Source of the DNA: an uncultured Marivita sp. | GTDB taxonomy: Bacteria > Pseudomonadota > Alphaproteobacteria > Rhodobacterales > Rhodobacteraceae | Length of the DNA: 64,000 bases | Direction: 5' to 3' | Assembly (NCBI RefSeq): GCF_947488135.1 | Contig: NZ_CANKYW010000005.1 | Coordinates: forward strand, 124,001 to 188,000 | Shown here: positions 63,843-64,000 of the stretch, in pieces | How positions within the stretch are numbered: position 1 is the first letter of the stretch | Layout of the letters: each line of letters starts with the position of its first letter | The notes under the pieces: generated by a model | Told to the model about the DNA's origin: nothing | Databases searched by the model: none | The model's input: the letters and a program-made list of their open reading frames with translations, nothing else | Program-made: the position numbers and the translations under genes

Positions 63843-64000
63843 ATGACGAAGACAGCACTTTCGGTTGCGTTCGTTGCGGGTGCGGTTCTTGCAACGGCAG
63901 CATCGGCGCAGTCCGCCGAAGAACCGATGGAATTGACGTTTCACACAATCATGGTTGCCGAGGATCCGATCGCGCAATGCGCACGGACCGTGCTCGCCCC
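63843..64000 (+). CDS. TRAP substrate-binding protein DctP, N-terminal fragment
   Basis: The first 52 codons of a TRAP binding protein; the gene runs off the right edge. A signal peptide (MTKTALSVAFVAGAVLATAA, SA) is followed by MELTFHTIMVAEDPIAQCAR. GGGAGG sits about 7 bp before the ATG. The IMVxEDPIA stretch is shared with the dctP remnant at 40.5 kb, so these are related copies. Regulated by the operator and promoter just upstream. Confidence 0.87.
   Translation, partial: MTKTALSVAFVAGAVLATAASAQSAEEPMELTFHTIMVAEDPIAQCARTVLA

Overview
The window is GC-rich alphaproteobacterial DNA, most likely from a marine-type Rhodobacteraceae (Roseobacter group). The assignment rests on gene content and order: a short ProRS without the editing insertion, glyQ and glyS separated by an FkbM methyltransferase and a small DUF6446-type membrane protein, a Hint-domain protein, many TRAP transporters, an adjacent folB-folP-glmM run, and a DUF1403/ScpB pair.

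Positions 1 to about 36.3 kb are conserved chromosome. In order they hold a partial AI-2E-type permease, a PAS histidine kinase, proS, a serine hydrolase, folB-folP-glmM, a cell-wall hydrolase, pyruvate phosphate dikinase, the glyQ/glyS operon, an apparent pseudoprotease, a DMT permease, a 27-residue membrane peptide, ilvC with two divergent Lrp genes, a Hint protein, an aminotransferase, a J-domain protein, bolA, gatB, a lytic transglycosylase, an acyltransferase, pepN, a photolyase with DUF2256, and malate synthase G.

At 36.4-36.7 kb a tRNA-Arg(CCG) is preceded by a copy of its own 5' half, and GCGTAAGCA-like repeats flank the tRNA. This looks like a used integration site. About 1 kb of AT-richer DNA without a recognisable gene follows. 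Then comes a divergent module of a tyrosine recombinase and DUF1403-ScpB, with a 9-7-9 bp inverted repeat between the two arms.

Positions 40.6-64 kb are a catabolic accessory region. A leftward operon (OB-fold protein, thiolase, IclR regulator, CaiB-type CoA-transferase, alpha/beta hydrolase, SDR, divergent AroQ-like enzyme) faces a rightward operon (TRAP DctPQM, hydrolase, three SDRs). A second leftward operon carries a BKACE-type enzyme, TRAP DctPQM, a fused 2-oxoacid dehydrogenase E1 alpha/beta, RidA and an HpcH/HpaI aldolase, and lies divergent to a PAS-LuxR regulator. An ISKra4-like element with an in-frame amber codon, a truncated MarR gene and a decayed stretch precede the start of a third TRAP binding-protein gene at the right edge.

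The first and third dctP genes share the same promoter layout: an inverted repeat GTTCC(G/A)-N5-(C/T)GGAAC, a third half-site, then TTGACA exactly 15 bp after the repeat. Together with the in-operon IclR gene this suggests one regulon covering uptake and CoA-dependent breakdown of an organic acid whose identity the sequence does not reveal.
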